From positions 2,294,001 through 2,358,000 of the forward strand of contig JAOSKN010000001.1 in assembly GCA_027493525.1 (NCBI GenBank): a stretch of 64,000 nt of DNA, in the 5' to 3' direction. A model generated the notes under the pieces. It ran no database searches and was not told the origin of the DNA. It saw nothing but the letters and a program-made list of their open reading frames with translations. This DNA comes from Planctomycetota bacterium (lineage in GTDB: Bacteria > Planctomycetota > SZUA-567 > H5-PLA8). This document shows positions 10,815-19,410 of the stretch, piece by piece. Position 1 is the stretch's first letter. The number at the start of each line of letters is the position of its first letter. The position numbers and the translations under genes were made by a program.

Positions 10815-12911
10815 TCAGGGATTGGTGCTGTAATTTCGGCCGTTGTCCGAGCCGACCGTCGCGGCGGCCTCGCCGTAGAAGTCGAAACCGTCGGCGACCG
10901 CGGGGCCGGTAGTGGACACCGGGCGGTTAAAGATGATCGAAAGCGGCACCTGGGCTACGGTCGAGGTCTGCAGGTCGGCCTGCGGAATGCTCGTCCGCGG
11001 GAAGCCGTTGGCGCCGGCGATCGGCCAAGTGATCAGCCTGGCCTGGTAGCGGCGGTCGTCCACGATCAGCAGCTTGATCCCCGCGCGGATGATGCGGCCG
11101 GTGTGCCGGGAGACCGAGGTGGCGCTGGGGCCGATCGGCCGGACCGAGATGTGCTGGTCGAAGGTCGTGCCCCAAGAGGCCTGCCATGAGCCAATCTTGA
11201 CCGTGACGCCCTGGAGCTGATTGAGGCCGGCGGTATCGACCGTGCCGTCGGTGGGCAGCAGGCCCGGCGCCGTCACCCCCAGCGTGTTGGTGGGATCGTC
11301 AACCGAGACGCGCGGGGACAACAGGAAATTGGCCTGCCAATCGTCGCCGGGGAAGCCGGTGATCTCGTCGGCATCGTGGCCGGCAACCACGTAGGGCAGG
11401 AAGGTCCCGCCCAAGGTGCGGTTAAAGAGGATGGTCTCCGAGCCCGGGTTGCGGAAGACGTACTGCAGGATGGTCGAGACGCCGACGTTGCGGATCTGCA
11501 TTTCGAGGCATTCGTTGGCCTGGAACATGTTGCCGATGCCGATGCCGACGGCCAGACGCTTGTTGCCTTCGGGCGGCGCGACCAGGGCGTTGCGGGGGAA
11601 GTTCAGGGTCGTGCCGGAGATGGTCGCGGAGACCGTGCCGACCTGCGAATTGATCCGGGCGCGGAGCCGCGTGTTGTCCAGGAAGGTCACGTCCACGTCG
11701 CCGCCATCGGTGATCTGCGCTTGGTAGTGGAACGGACCGAAGCGGACGTGGAAGACCTGCTGGGAACGGAGCGCCTTGGAGAGCTGCCCCGTCGGGTTCA
11801 TGCGCCCCGAGATGGTCAGCGAATCGCGGCCGGGGCGGAAGCCATCGGTGGTGCGGCAGACCACGCGGGTGATGACCATGTCGCTGGCCACCTGCCCCAG
11901 GTTGACCGGCTCGGTCGGGTCGGTGTTCGGGCCCTGGTTGCCGGCGACGGCGAACCCGACGCGCGTGGGCTGCGTGGGATCGTTGGGATTGCGGTAGATC
12001 TGGGGATCGACCGCCGGGAAGTCGACCCGGCCGTCGAAGGTGAGGACGTCGATCTCGTACCAGCCCCCGTAGAGCGGCACGCCGGAGACGTAGCCGTCGT
12101 AGGTCATCGACAGGCCGGCCTCTTCCAGCGTGGCGAAGGTGGCGATGGGCGCGCCGCCGGGCGCGGCGTACAACGCGACCGGGTCGCCGGGCGCGGCTTT
12201 GATCGTGAAGGGGTGGGTGCCGTCGTCGAGGAGGAACGTGGCGCGGCCGCCGATGGGCTTGTCGCGGAGCGGGTCGGCGCCCTGGTCGGCGTTAAGAAGC
12301 GGCGAACCGTCGAGCGTTTCGATCTCGTTGATCACTTCGAGCTTGTCGAGGTAGGGCAGGCCCACGTCGCCGTTCACGAGCTGATGCAGCACGTTGCCCA
12401 GCGTGGACTGGGGATTGGCGATGATATAGCCGAGCGCGCCGGGAAGGCTCATCGTCAGCGTGTAATTGCCCACCGCCGCATTGACGCCCGTCCCGTCGTT
12501 CACCGTGGACTGGAAGACCACCGCGTTGCCGGGCTGAAGTTCGACCACCGTGCCGGTGATGTAGCCGGAACGATCCACCAGGACGTTGGAGAGCGTGCCG
12601 GCCGCGAACGTGGGACCGCCCGTGTAGATGTAAGGCCGGACGCCGCCGTGCGCGCCGAAGAACCGGTCGAAGGACTCGCCGTACACCGCGTTGCCGAGGT
12701 CGAACTCGTCGGCCACGGGACCGGGGTTGTCCAGCGTCAGGACGTTCGTGAACTCAATCGCGCCGTTGGCCGTGCCCACCGTTCCGCCGGTGATGACTTG
12801 GCGCGAACCCACGCCGGGATTGGCGACGGCATACGAGAATCCGAGCGCCGCGGCAAGAAGCCCCAACAGCAACGCGCGACTGCGCCCCCATGCCTTGAAC
12901 TTGGCCCGCAT
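10815..12911 (-). CDS. large secreted protein of unknown function
   Basis: 698 residues from ATG 12911, with GAGGTG eight bases upstream and a clear signal peptide (SRALLLGLLAAALGFSYAVA). The rest is Gly/Thr/Val-rich, predicted beta-structure, with repeated short phrases such as GDPVALYAAPGGAPIATF, YGGWYEIDVLTFDGRVDF and GRDSLTISGRMNPTG. No catalytic motif, sorting signal or recognised domain is visible. Two cysteines (VVCRTTDG, NECLEMQ) could form a disulfide. Likely an extracellular or cell-surface structural or binding protein. It sits alone between a terminator and a 338-base leader region. Confidence 0.7.
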   Translation of the reverse strand: MRAKFKAWGRSRALLLGLLAAALGFSYAVANPGVGSRQVITGGTVGTANGAIEFTNVLTLDNPGPVADEFDLGNAVYGESFDRFFGAHGGVRPYIYTGGPTFAAGTLSNVLVDRSGYITGTVVELQPGNAVVFQSTVNDGTGVNAAVGNYTLTMSLPGALGYIIANPQSTLGNVLHQLVNGDVGLPYLDKLEVINEIETLDGSPLLNADQGADPLRDKPIGGRATFLLDDGTHPFTIKAAPGDPVALYAAPGGAPIATFATLEEAGLSMTYDGYVSGVPLYGGWYEIDVLTFDGRVDFPAVDPQIYRNPNDPTQPTRVGFAVAGNQGPNTDPTEPVNLGQVASDMVITRVVCRTTDGFRPGRDSLTISGRMNPTGQLSKALRSQQVFHVRFGPFHYQAQITDGGDVDVTFLDNTRLRARINSQVGTVSATISGTTLNFPRNALVAPPEGNKRLAVGIGIGNMFQANECLEMQIRNVGVSTILQYVFRNPGSETILFNRTLGGTFLPYVVAGHDADEITGFPGDDWQANFLLSPRVSVDDPTNTLGVTAPGLLPTDGTVDTAGLNQLQGVTVKIGSWQASWGTTFDQHISVRPIGPSATSVSRHTGRIIRAGIKLLIVDDRRYQARLITWPIAGANGFPRTSIPQADLQTSTVAQVPLSIIFNRPVSTTGPAVADGFDFYGEAAATVGSDNGRNYSTNP

Positions 12912-13249
12912 TGTTGCGCCACCTCTTTTCCAACACACAACCTGGACGAGAACCTTCAACGGATAAAGGTTCCTCGACGGCTATGCATCCGGAGCCCCTG
13001 GCGACCGGCCGGCGAGACCCCGAGACCTGGGTTTGCAAATGGCGAGAACCAATCTAAATGGCCGCGCCTCACACGCAAGTCCAAAAGTTCGCAAACCTCA
13101 ACGGCGCGAAGAACTTACCACACAAGCCGTGCAGCTCGAAAGCTATCCAAGCTGCACGAAGTGAGAGCTTGGGCGGTCCGCGTCCGCCGATTCGCGCGTT
13201 ACCGACGCAAGGCTCTTTCGATTCTGAGTTTCTTTTTGGGCCGTTTTGC
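12912..13249. other. non-coding leader region upstream of the secreted protein
   Basis: A 338-base gap between two minus-strand genes. It contains an 8-bp stem with a 13-base loop (GTGCAGCT 13129-13136 with AGCTGCAC 13150-13157). A second stem (GAACCTT/AAGGTTC) lies about 50 bases before the ATG at 12911. I see no convincing promoter or known riboswitch. Confidence 0.4.
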
Positions 13250-14356
13250 TTAGAAATCGCCCGGCGCTGGACGGACACTATATAAAATTTCCCGAAAATC
13301 GCTCGGCTCCGTTTGGTCGTCCGGGCGAACCTCGACGCGCAGGCGGTAGTCGCCGGCTTTGGCGGGCGTCCAGGTCCGCAACCCGTCGGCGTCCCAGATC
13401 TTCCCGTCGTCGTTGGCCAGCCAGTGGTAACTCTGGTCTGGATTCAAGCCTTGAAGGTCCAGCACGCCGATGCGGCACTCGCCCTTTTCGGAGTCGCGGT
13501 TGAGCACCGCCATCAGGCTGACGGCCGAACCGACGGTGGCGGTCTCGGGCTCGGGGAGGAAAAACTCCACCACGGCGCGGGCGACCACGAGCGTCTTGTC
13601 GAGAACCCTGGTGGCCTCGGGCCCCTCCGCGCTCTCGCGCCGGGCTTCGACCTTGAAGAGGTACTTCCCGGCCTCCTCGAAGGTATAGGAAAGCGAACCC
13701 CACTCGCTCCACTCCTCGCCGTCGGCGTCGTTGGGCAAGACTTTGCCGTTCAGTGAAAAGCGGAAGCGGTACGGAACCTCGGAGATCGGCTCGGCCATCA
13801 GCACGTCCAGCGCGATGGCATCGCCGATCAGGTAGCGGTCGGTGAAGTTGTCGGGGTTGATCTCGAAGCCGACGATCTCGAGCGCCTTGACCTCGACGGC
13901 CTTTTCGAGCGACGGGACGGGGGCTTCGGGGCGGTCCGCCTTGCGCCCTTCCACCTTGAAGCGGTATTTGCCCGCTTCGTCGAAGGGGAAATCGCGCGTG
14001 GGCTTGGCGCTCCATTCCCGGCCGTCCTGGACGAGCACCTTGCCGTTGCAGGTCCAGCGGAACTCGTCCAGGCCGCGGGACTCGACATCCAGCCGGACGA
14101 TATGCCCGATGACGAAGGAGACGACCTCCCCCGTCGGCCCGAACATCCCGCCCTGCTTCAACTCGCCTTTGAATCCGGCCAGGATGAGAGCTTCGTCCGC
14201 AGACGCCTCCGGCGGGGTGTCGTCGTACGGCGCGACCGGCGGCGGCGCGACCGGCGGCGAGGCGACGGGATCGCCCCACAGCGCCAGCCCCACGCCCAGG
14301 GCGACGATGAGGGCGCCGGCCAGAAGCACCAGGCGGTCACGGGTACGCGCGCGCAT
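13250..14356 (-). CDS. membrane-anchored protein with three PKD/Ig-like repeats
   Basis: 368 residues. A single N-terminal transmembrane helix (LVLLAGALIVALGVGLALWG) follows a basic start, so it is probably anchored with the bulk outside. A Pro-rich linker leads to three beta-sandwich repeats of about 90-100 residues. Each ends in the same pattern: FDEAGKYRFKVEGR, FEEAGKYLFKVEAR and PAKAGDYRLRVEVR. Such PKD-type modules mediate protein or carbohydrate contacts; no enzyme motif is seen. Adjacent genes on this strand also encode exported proteins. Confidence 0.65.
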   Translation of the reverse strand: MRARTRDRLVLLAGALIVALGVGLALWGDPVASPPVAPPPVAPYDDTPPEASADEALILAGFKGELKQGGMFGPTGEVVSFVIGHIVRLDVESRGLDEFRWTCNGKVLVQDGREWSAKPTRDFPFDEAGKYRFKVEGRKADRPEAPVPSLEKAVEVKALEIVGFEINPDNFTDRYLIGDAIALDVLMAEPISEVPYRFRFSLNGKVLPNDADGEEWSEWGSLSYTFEEAGKYLFKVEARRESAEGPEATRVLDKTLVVARAVVEFFLPEPETATVGSAVSLMAVLNRDSEKGECRIGVLDLQGLNPDQSYHWLANDDGKIWDADGLRTWTPAKAGDYRLRVEVRPDDQTEPSDFREILYSVRPAPGDF

Positions 14357-14464
14357 GCAGGTCCTTAACTCAGGTCAAAAATCGAAGGTCAAAGGTCAAA
14401 GAAGCCATCGCCCATCCGCCAAGTAATTCCTCCATACGATACTACAATGCTCGACGCCTCCGCG

Positions 14465-15508
14465 TCAGGCTTCCTTCGTAGGTTCCGGCGGCGGGGCAAG
14501 CTGTTGGCCCAGGCGTTCCAGCCGCCGCTGGCTGACGGCCATCTCGGCGCGCAGGCCGTTCAGGAGCTTGCGAGCCTCGGCAATCCGCCCTGGGTTCTCC
14601 AGCGCCTCGGGTTCTCGGACGGGGAAGAGGCCGGCGAGGGCCTCGAGCCCGCGCGCCTGGCGATCCATATCCAGAGCGGCTTCTTCGAGGCCCGGCGCCA
14701 GTTGGGGCAGCCACGCCTTCGCGGCCCGGCGCAGGAAGGCCGCGGCGTTCGTGCGGGCTTCGACGTAGTACGCCGCGGTGTAGGCCGCGCCCCAGGGGGG
14801 CGTTACGCGGCGCGCTTCGAGCGCGGCGGCCCAGGCCTCGCAGGCGTCCGGCCCCACGGCGAGATCGGGCGGGACCGGGGGCGCGTCCTCGGCCTGCTTG
14901 CCGGCGAGGAGCGCGGGGGCCTCGCGGAGCGCCTCCCGCGCGGCGGCGGCGCGGTCGTACTTCGAGAGGCTCCCGGTGGGGATCAGGACGAAGACGCGCG
15001 GCGGATCGACGAGCCCAAGGTCGTTGACGTGGACCGGTTCGTCCTTGTGCCCGTCGAAGCGCGTGCTGACGAGGTAGGCTTCCTTGTCTTCGTCGAAGCC
15101 GTGGACGATCCCGAAGGCCGGGCCGTGGAGGCCGAAGGCGATGGCCGGAAGGCCTTCGTCGAGGTGCTTGCGGATGTTGCGCATCCAGCCCGAGCGGAGC
15201 AGGGAGATGTCGTCCTCGGTGTAGAAGAAGTCGCGCAGTCCGGCGATGCAGCCGTAGCCGAACCGCTCCATGACCTTCGTGTACGTCACGTCCCAAGCGC
15301 GCGGAAAGAGGCCCTCGGGCGCGAGCGTGCGGTGGACCTGGGCGCCGAACGCGAGCCCCGAAAGCCCCCACGCCGCGTCGGCGGGAAGTTCCTCGCCCAT
15401 CGCCCGCAGCGCGCCCTGCGCGGCGCCGACGAAGCTGTCCATGGAGGGCTCGAAGCGAACGTCGTCGAGAGGCAAGCCGCGCACCGTCCTTCCGGGGATG
15501 TGGCCCAA
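14465..15508 (-). CDS. conserved protein with possible C39/BtrH-like N-terminal fold
   Basis: 347 residues, no signal peptide. The pattern GLSGLAFGAQVHRTLAPEGL, then PAIAFGLHGPAFGIVHGFDE and AYLVSTRFDGHKDEPVHVND, recalls papain-like C39/BtrH N-terminal domains, where a His-containing strand precedes a ligand loop. The expected catalytic Cys is not obvious, so activity is doubtful. The C-terminal 130 residues are helical and Ala-rich (EARTNAAAFLRRAAKAW). Family assignment is tentative; it could equally be an uncharacterised lineage-specific family. Confidence 0.5.
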   Translation of the reverse strand: MGHIPGRTVRGLPLDDVRFEPSMDSFVGAAQGALRAMGEELPADAAWGLSGLAFGAQVHRTLAPEGLFPRAWDVTYTKVMERFGYGCIAGLRDFFYTEDDISLLRSGWMRNIRKHLDEGLPAIAFGLHGPAFGIVHGFDEDKEAYLVSTRFDGHKDEPVHVNDLGLVDPPRVFVLIPTGSLSKYDRAAAAREALREAPALLAGKQAEDAPPVPPDLAVGPDACEAWAAALEARRVTPPWGAAYTAAYYVEARTNAAAFLRRAAKAWLPQLAPGLEEAALDMDRQARGLEALAGLFPVREPEALENPGRIAEARKLLNGLRAEMAVSQRRLERLGQQLAPPPEPTKEA

Positions 15509-15594
15509 GGCGCATTATAGCGGCAAGGCCGACGGAGGCTGCGCCTACAGGGTCCTTTTACGCTTCCCCGATCCGGCACGCGTCGGCGGTCCCA

Positions 15595-15624
15595 TTGGAC
15601 GAAGGGATAGGGCGTGACTATACT
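15595..15624 (+). promoter_or_regulatory. candidate promoter of the 62-residue membrane protein
   Basis: TTGGAC (15595-15600) and TATACT (15619-15624) are 18 bases apart, placing transcription start about 15 bases before ATG 15646. The -10 is good and the -35 is partial. Confidence 0.35.
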
Positions 15625-15645
15625 GCGGGCGGGAACGGGCCTGCG

Positions 15646-15834
15646 ATGCGCTATTTCTTGGGCAAGCTGCTGGAAGTGGCGGGAATGATCCTGGTCGGCT
15701 GGGCGCTCTTCGCCGGGCTGGGGATCACGCCTTCCGGGCATCCCGACGTGGCCAGCGAGTACCTCTATCTGTTCCTGGGCAGCGCCGTCTTCACGGCCGG
15801 CTGGCTGCTCGAACGCAGCGCGCGGGCGTCGTAG
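15646..15834 (+). CDS. small two-helix membrane protein
   Basis: 62 residues from ATG 15646 (MRYFLGKLLEVAGM). Two hydrophobic helices: about residues 8-25 (LLEVAGMILVGWALFAGL) and 38-56 (YLYLFLGSAVFTAGWLL), joined by a short polar loop. A candidate promoter sits just upstream. No family is recognised. It is divergent from the gene at 14465-15508 and convergent with a 38-residue peptide gene. Confidence 0.6.
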   Translation: MRYFLGKLLEVAGMILVGWALFAGLGITPSGHPDVASEYLYLFLGSAVFTAGWLLERSARAS

Positions 15835-15858
15835 GTTCCGCGCGCGAGCCGGACCCCT

Positions 15859-15975
15859 TTAGAACGAGAGCAGGGCGACGAGGGCGACGAGAGCCGTCGC
15901 GACCATGCCAAAACCGGCCATGAGCATCGAGGCGCGGTGGCCTTCGAGGACCGAAGCGTTCTGGAAGCGTGACAT
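15859..15975 (-). CDS. 38-residue single-helix membrane peptide
   Basis: MSRFQNASVLEGHRASMLMA, followed by a hydrophobic helix rich in Ala, Val and Leu to the C-terminus. The ATG at 15975 has a strong Shine-Dalgarno (GAGGAG, seven bases upstream), which argues for real translation despite the length. The open frame could extend to 16080 but loses the ribosome site. It lies at the downstream end of the non-coding repeat region 15976-16862 on the same strand, so it may be transcribed through that region. Function unknown. Confidence 0.5.
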   Translation of the reverse strand: MSRFQNASVLEGHRASMLMAGFGMVATALVALVALLSF

Positions 15976-16206
15976 GGCGGTTCTCCTCAATTGCGCGTCC
16001 GGTTTTCCGATCTGCTGTCCTGCGTTGGGTGATAAGGCAAGTGGCGTACCAGGAGAGTCCATGCCTGCGCTTTCGTCCAATACCTGAAACGAGAGAACCT
16101 TACGGAACTGAGCGCCGGGGATCGGATTTTCAACCCGTCCGGGAATCCGGATTTCAGGATGACCTCGTCCCAGAGTCCGTACAAGACGCCGCGACCTTAT
16201 ATGGCT

Positions 16207-16375
16207 CTAGTGTCCTGTAAGCGAAATCCGTTGCGCGTTTTGGGGTGCTTTTGGCCGTGCTCTTCGTTGCGCTCCGATCAGCGTATCTTCTTGATACGAT
16301 GACTTTTCGCGCGCCTCGATCACGGTCAAAATCCCTCCCAAACCGCATCAACGAATTTCTCTTACAGGACACTAG
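16207..16375. mobile_element. 169-bp palindromic CTAG-bounded element, copy A
   Basis: The ends read CTAGTG and CACTAG. The outer arms (16207-16227 and 16355-16375) pair at 20 of 21 positions. The whole element is an imperfect palindrome around a central CGTATC/GATACG hairpin (about 16282-16298). A second copy at 47557-47723 shares a 29-base identical core (16247-16275 here) and a 19-base block in the other arm. The outer arms differ between copies, yet each pairs with itself. No ORF. CTAG may be a 4-bp target duplication, as for IS5-family elements. Confidence 0.7.
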
Positions 16376-16380
16376 TGGGC

Positions 16381-16810
16381 CTTCAGGCCAGCCTCCGCAT
16401 GCCGTCTACGAGACCTTAAAAAAGATGCACAGGTGTGCAGCTTGCGCCGCAGCCTGCTCTACCTCCCAACTTCTCCCTTACTTATCATCCTTGTGGGCTC
16501 TGCTTGTCCAACCCTCGCGTCTCATCCACGAAACCCTAAAAAGATGCACAGGTGTGCAGCCCTTAAGGGATTCCGAGCCATTCCCCATCCCGAAATCTCG
16601 TCTTGAACCTGACCACGATCGCAAGTCCAAGCCTCTCGCTCACTGTCCATGAGACCTTAAAAAAGATGCACGGGTGTGCACGAGCAACTCACCCCGGCGT
16701 TCTTCTTGACTCCGGATACATAAGAACGGGCAGCCGGGTGGCGCCGGATGGTCTCCGCGCCATGTCTACGGTACGGTAAAAAAAGATGCACAGGTGCGCC
16801 GGGCTTGAGC
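16381..16810. repeat. four degenerate tandem repeats of about 120 bp
   Basis: A 37-39-base box containing AAAAAGATGCACAGGTGTGC recurs at 16405-16441, 16522-16560, 16645-16682 and 16764-16800. GATGCAC begins at 16424, 16543, 16665 and 16785, that is 119, 122 and 120 bases apart. About 25 bases before each box are loosely conserved; the remainder is diverged. On the minus strand each box reads as a 4-5-bp hairpin followed by a T5-T7 run, like a weak terminator. The array follows the alpha/beta-hydrolase stop. It could be a series of small RNAs, stacked terminators or a binding-site array. Confidence 0.7.
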
Positions 16811-16862
16811 CTGGCGGGTCTCGTCGTTACGTCCGGGCTTTACCTTTGGGCAGGCGCCGGGA

Positions 16863-18122
16863 TTACGGCTTCCCGAACTCCAGGAGCTGCTTCTTGAGCC
16901 ACTGGGTCCCGACGAAGCCCATGTGCCCGCCGTAGGGGAGCACGGTGAGCTGGCAGCAGGGGACTTCGCTGCGCAGGCGTTCGAGTTCGGCGGGTTCGTT
17001 GAGCGGGTCGTCGGCGGCGAGGATCACGCGGACGGTGTTCGGCGCGCCGGCCATCAGGGTCTCCACGCGCCCGGCGCTCCACATTTGATCGATGCTCTCG
17101 ACCTTCCCCTGCTGCTGCCAGTACGGGTAGACCATTTCGTACAGGTAGCGCTCGAAGGTCCAGGTTCCGGCGGTGTCGCGGCGGTACTCGTCGCCGTGGA
17201 GACCGGACTTGGGCAGCAGGCCGAGCTTGTAGCGCGAATCGCTGTAGTCGATGACCTCTTTCAGGTCCAGGCGGAAGGCGGCGGCGATCCCGGCTTTCAT
17301 CTCCTCGTCGGTGAAGGGAATGGCTTCGCCGGGGCCGACGGGCTTGTGGCCGAGCAGGTCGCCGCCCAGTTTGACGAGGGTGTAGTTCCAGCGGTAGCGG
17401 CGGTAGAAGTCGTCGAGGCGGACGGCGGCGGTGCGCATGCTGACGGGCGGCGAGACGGCCAGGACCTTGGCCGGCTGGAAGGAGAGCTCGCCCTTGCGGG
17501 CCATGGCCGGGAGGTTCAGGGCGAGGATCCCGCCGTAGCTGGCGCCGAGGATCCGGACGTCGGTGACGCGATCCTTGTGCTTGCCGCTCTCGACGAACTT
17601 GCCGATCAGGCCGGCGACGAGCCTGGCTTCCTCGTGGACGTTCCCGGGGACGCCGTGCCGCGAGCGCTCGTTGAAGGCCGGAAGGAAGACCGAGTCGAAG
17701 GTGAGGACGTGGCAGCCGGCGTCGTACATCTGCTGCTTCCACAATTGGGCCAGGGGCGACTTGCTGCGGGTGGCCAGGCCCAGGAGCAGGACGGCGAGGG
17801 GCGCCGGGCGCTCCTGCCAGAGCACCTTGACCTTCACTTCCTTCTCGATCCCGGGGACGCCCTTGACCTTCACCTCGTCCTCGTCGCGGATCTTCGGTTC
17901 CTCGAAGCCGCTGAAGGCGGTGATGGTCGCGTAGAGCCCGTTCTGGATCGTGTAGTCGTAATCTTCGAGTCCGCCGCCGCAGGAGAGCCTGGCGGGCTGG
18001 ACCGAGACGGACTCGGGCGGCGGCGCCTGGTCCTCGCTCGCGCTGGGCGCGGGCGGGAAGATCGCGAAGACGAAGAGGAGCGCGAAGACGAACCTGCGAA
18101 GGGCGGAGACGGGGGACGCCAT
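16863..18122 (-). CDS. secreted alpha/beta hydrolase
   Basis: 419 residues with a signal peptide (RRFVFALLFVFAIFPPAPSA). The nucleophile elbow is GASYGG, the acid is in VILAADDPLNEPAEL and the histidine in LPYGGHMGFVG, so the Ser-Asp-His triad is complete. It resembles exported esterase or lipase-like hydrolases of the serine-aminopeptidase group. Substrate unknown. The gene ends just before the 120-bp repeat array and has no close co-directional upstream neighbour, since nth ends 134 bases away. Confidence 0.8.
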   Translation of the reverse strand: MASPVSALRRFVFALLFVFAIFPPAPSASEDQAPPPESVSVQPARLSCGGGLEDYDYTIQNGLYATITAFSGFEEPKIRDEDEVKVKGVPGIEKEVKVKVLWQERPAPLAVLLLGLATRSKSPLAQLWKQQMYDAGCHVLTFDSVFLPAFNERSRHGVPGNVHEEARLVAGLIGKFVESGKHKDRVTDVRILGASYGGILALNLPAMARKGELSFQPAKVLAVSPPVSMRTAAVRLDDFYRRYRWNYTLVKLGGDLLGHKPVGPGEAIPFTDEEMKAGIAAAFRLDLKEVIDYSDSRYKLGLLPKSGLHGDEYRRDTAGTWTFERYLYEMVYPYWQQQGKVESIDQMWSAGRVETLMAGAPNTVRVILAADDPLNEPAELERLRSEVPCCQLTVLPYGGHMGFVGTQWLKKQLLEFGKP

Positions 18123-18255
18123 GAGGGGAACTCCCTTGCACTCGCACCGGGCGGGCGCGGGTGACCAGCTACGTCACGCATGAAGCGCGCGAACGTTTAG
18201 AATATGAAATCGACAATGGAAAAGTCCAGAACATAGTGCCGCGTTTCACGGCGAA

Positions 18256-18990
18256 TTAAAGCTCATTTGGAGACTTTTCGCCCGAGCGTTTCACGAACAC
18301 CTTGGGTTCGTGGGGGCACAGCGCTTCCAGCGGGCATCCGCCGCAGCGCGGCGCCGGCGCCTTGCAGAACTTGCGCCCATGCGCGATCGTGCGATGCCCG
18401 AACGCCACCCAGTCCCGCGGCGGCAGGAGCTTCATGAGGTCGAACTCCACTTTCACGGGATCTTCATGGCGCGTCAGCCCCAGGCGCCGGGCGATGCGGC
18501 CGACGTGCGTATCGACCACCATGCCGGGCGTGTCGAAGGCGTTCCCGAGGACCACGTTGGCGGTCTTGCGTCCCACGCCGCGCAGAGCGGTCAGTTCCTC
18601 CAGGGTCCGCGGCACCTCCCCGCCGTGCTTCGCCACGATGTCCTTGCTCGATTCCAGGATCGACCGGGCCTTGTTCCGAAAGAATCCGGTGGACTGGATC
18701 GCCCGCTCCAGGTCCTTCAAGTCCGCGGCCGCGAAGGCGCGCACGTCCGGATACGCGCGGAAGAGACCCGGAGTGACCTTGTTCACGCGCGCGTCGGTGC
18801 ACTGCGCCGAGAGGATCGTCGCGACGAGCAACTCGTGCGGGGAACGGAAGTAGAGCCAGCAATGCGCCTCGGGATAGGCCTTCGCGAGGGCCGCGTTGAC
18901 CCGGAGCGCCTGCTCCCTGACCCACGCCGCCCCGCGCCGGGGGCGGGGCGATTTGCGAGTCGCTTGGCGTTTCCCCATGCGCGAAACCAT
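18256..18990 (-). CDS. nth: endonuclease III
   Basis: DNA glycosylase/AP lyase that removes oxidised pyrimidines. Helix-hairpin-helix LRGVGRKTANVVLG carries the catalytic Lys142; Asp160 is in VVDTHVGRIARRLG. The C-terminal Fe-S loop CKAPAPRCGGCPLEALC has the C-x6-C-x2-C-x5-C spacing. 244 residues; Met5 (18978) is an equally plausible start. Its 4Fe-4S cluster would depend on the SUF system encoded a few kilobases away. Confidence 0.96.
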   Translation of the reverse strand: MVSRMGKRQATRKSPRPRRGAAWVREQALRVNAALAKAYPEAHCWLYFRSPHELLVATILSAQCTDARVNKVTPGLFRAYPDVRAFAAADLKDLERAIQSTGFFRNKARSILESSKDIVAKHGGEVPRTLEELTALRGVGRKTANVVLGNAFDTPGMVVDTHVGRIARRLGLTRHEDPVKVEFDLMKLLPPRDWVAFGHRTIAHGRKFCKAPAPRCGGCPLEALCPHEPKVFVKRSGEKSPNEL

Positions 18991-19188
18991 AGATACCGCC
19001 GCGGGAATCGTAAACGGCAGGTTTCAGCCCGGAATTGCGGTCGCGGCCCCGGGCTCGCCGTTGACCCTCACGGCTGCTACGCTACATTATCGAGGGTTTG
19101 AATTTGAAAGCGGACCCCGAAACGCTCCGGTTCGGGGACTTAAGTACGCCCGGGCGTATACAGGATACCTGCCACAGGAGGCCCGAAA

Positions 19189-19410
19189 ATGGTCACGAAG
19201 CGACTCCAGGTCAACGACATGCAATGCAACGGCTGTGCGGCGCGCGTCCAGCAGGCCCTGATGGGTGTGCAGGGGGTCGTGAAGGTCATCACGTCCCTGG
19301 ACGACCACTTCGCCGAAGTTACCTTCGACGCGCAGAAGGTTCATGAGACCGACCTCCGCGCGGCATTGCAGCAGTCGGGGTTTCTGAAAGCGACGCCGTC
19401 CAAGGTGTAG
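19189..19410 (+). CDS. heavy-metal-associated (HMA) domain protein
   Basis: 73 residues forming a single HMA ferredoxin-like fold with the metal-binding MQCNGC motif at residues 11-16 (MxCxxC). Such peptides bind Cu(I) or Zn and deliver it to P-type ATPases. AGGAGG sits eight bases before the ATG. No copper ATPase or regulator is adjacent, so the partner is elsewhere; the cargo is inferred only. Confidence 0.85.
   Translation: MVTKRLQVNDMQCNGCAARVQQALMGVQGVVKVITSLDDHFAEVTFDAQKVHETDLRAALQQSGFLKATPSKV

Noticed and set aside
12912..13060. c-di-GMP-I riboswitch before the secreted protein
   Set aside because: GCAAACC and a GATGCATAGCC similar to the GEMM GACGCAAAGCC are present on the minus strand, but the connecting stem does not pair and the 3' part of the motif is missing.
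16245..16652. 135-residue plus-strand ORF through the repeat region
   Set aside because: It reads through repeats in different frames, because spacings of 119, 122 and 120 are not all multiples of three. It has no ribosome site and overlaps the palindromic element.
16381..16810. CRISPR array
   Set aside because: Repeats of 37-39 bases vary between units, the intervening sequences are about 82 bases and partly related to each other, and no cas genes are present.
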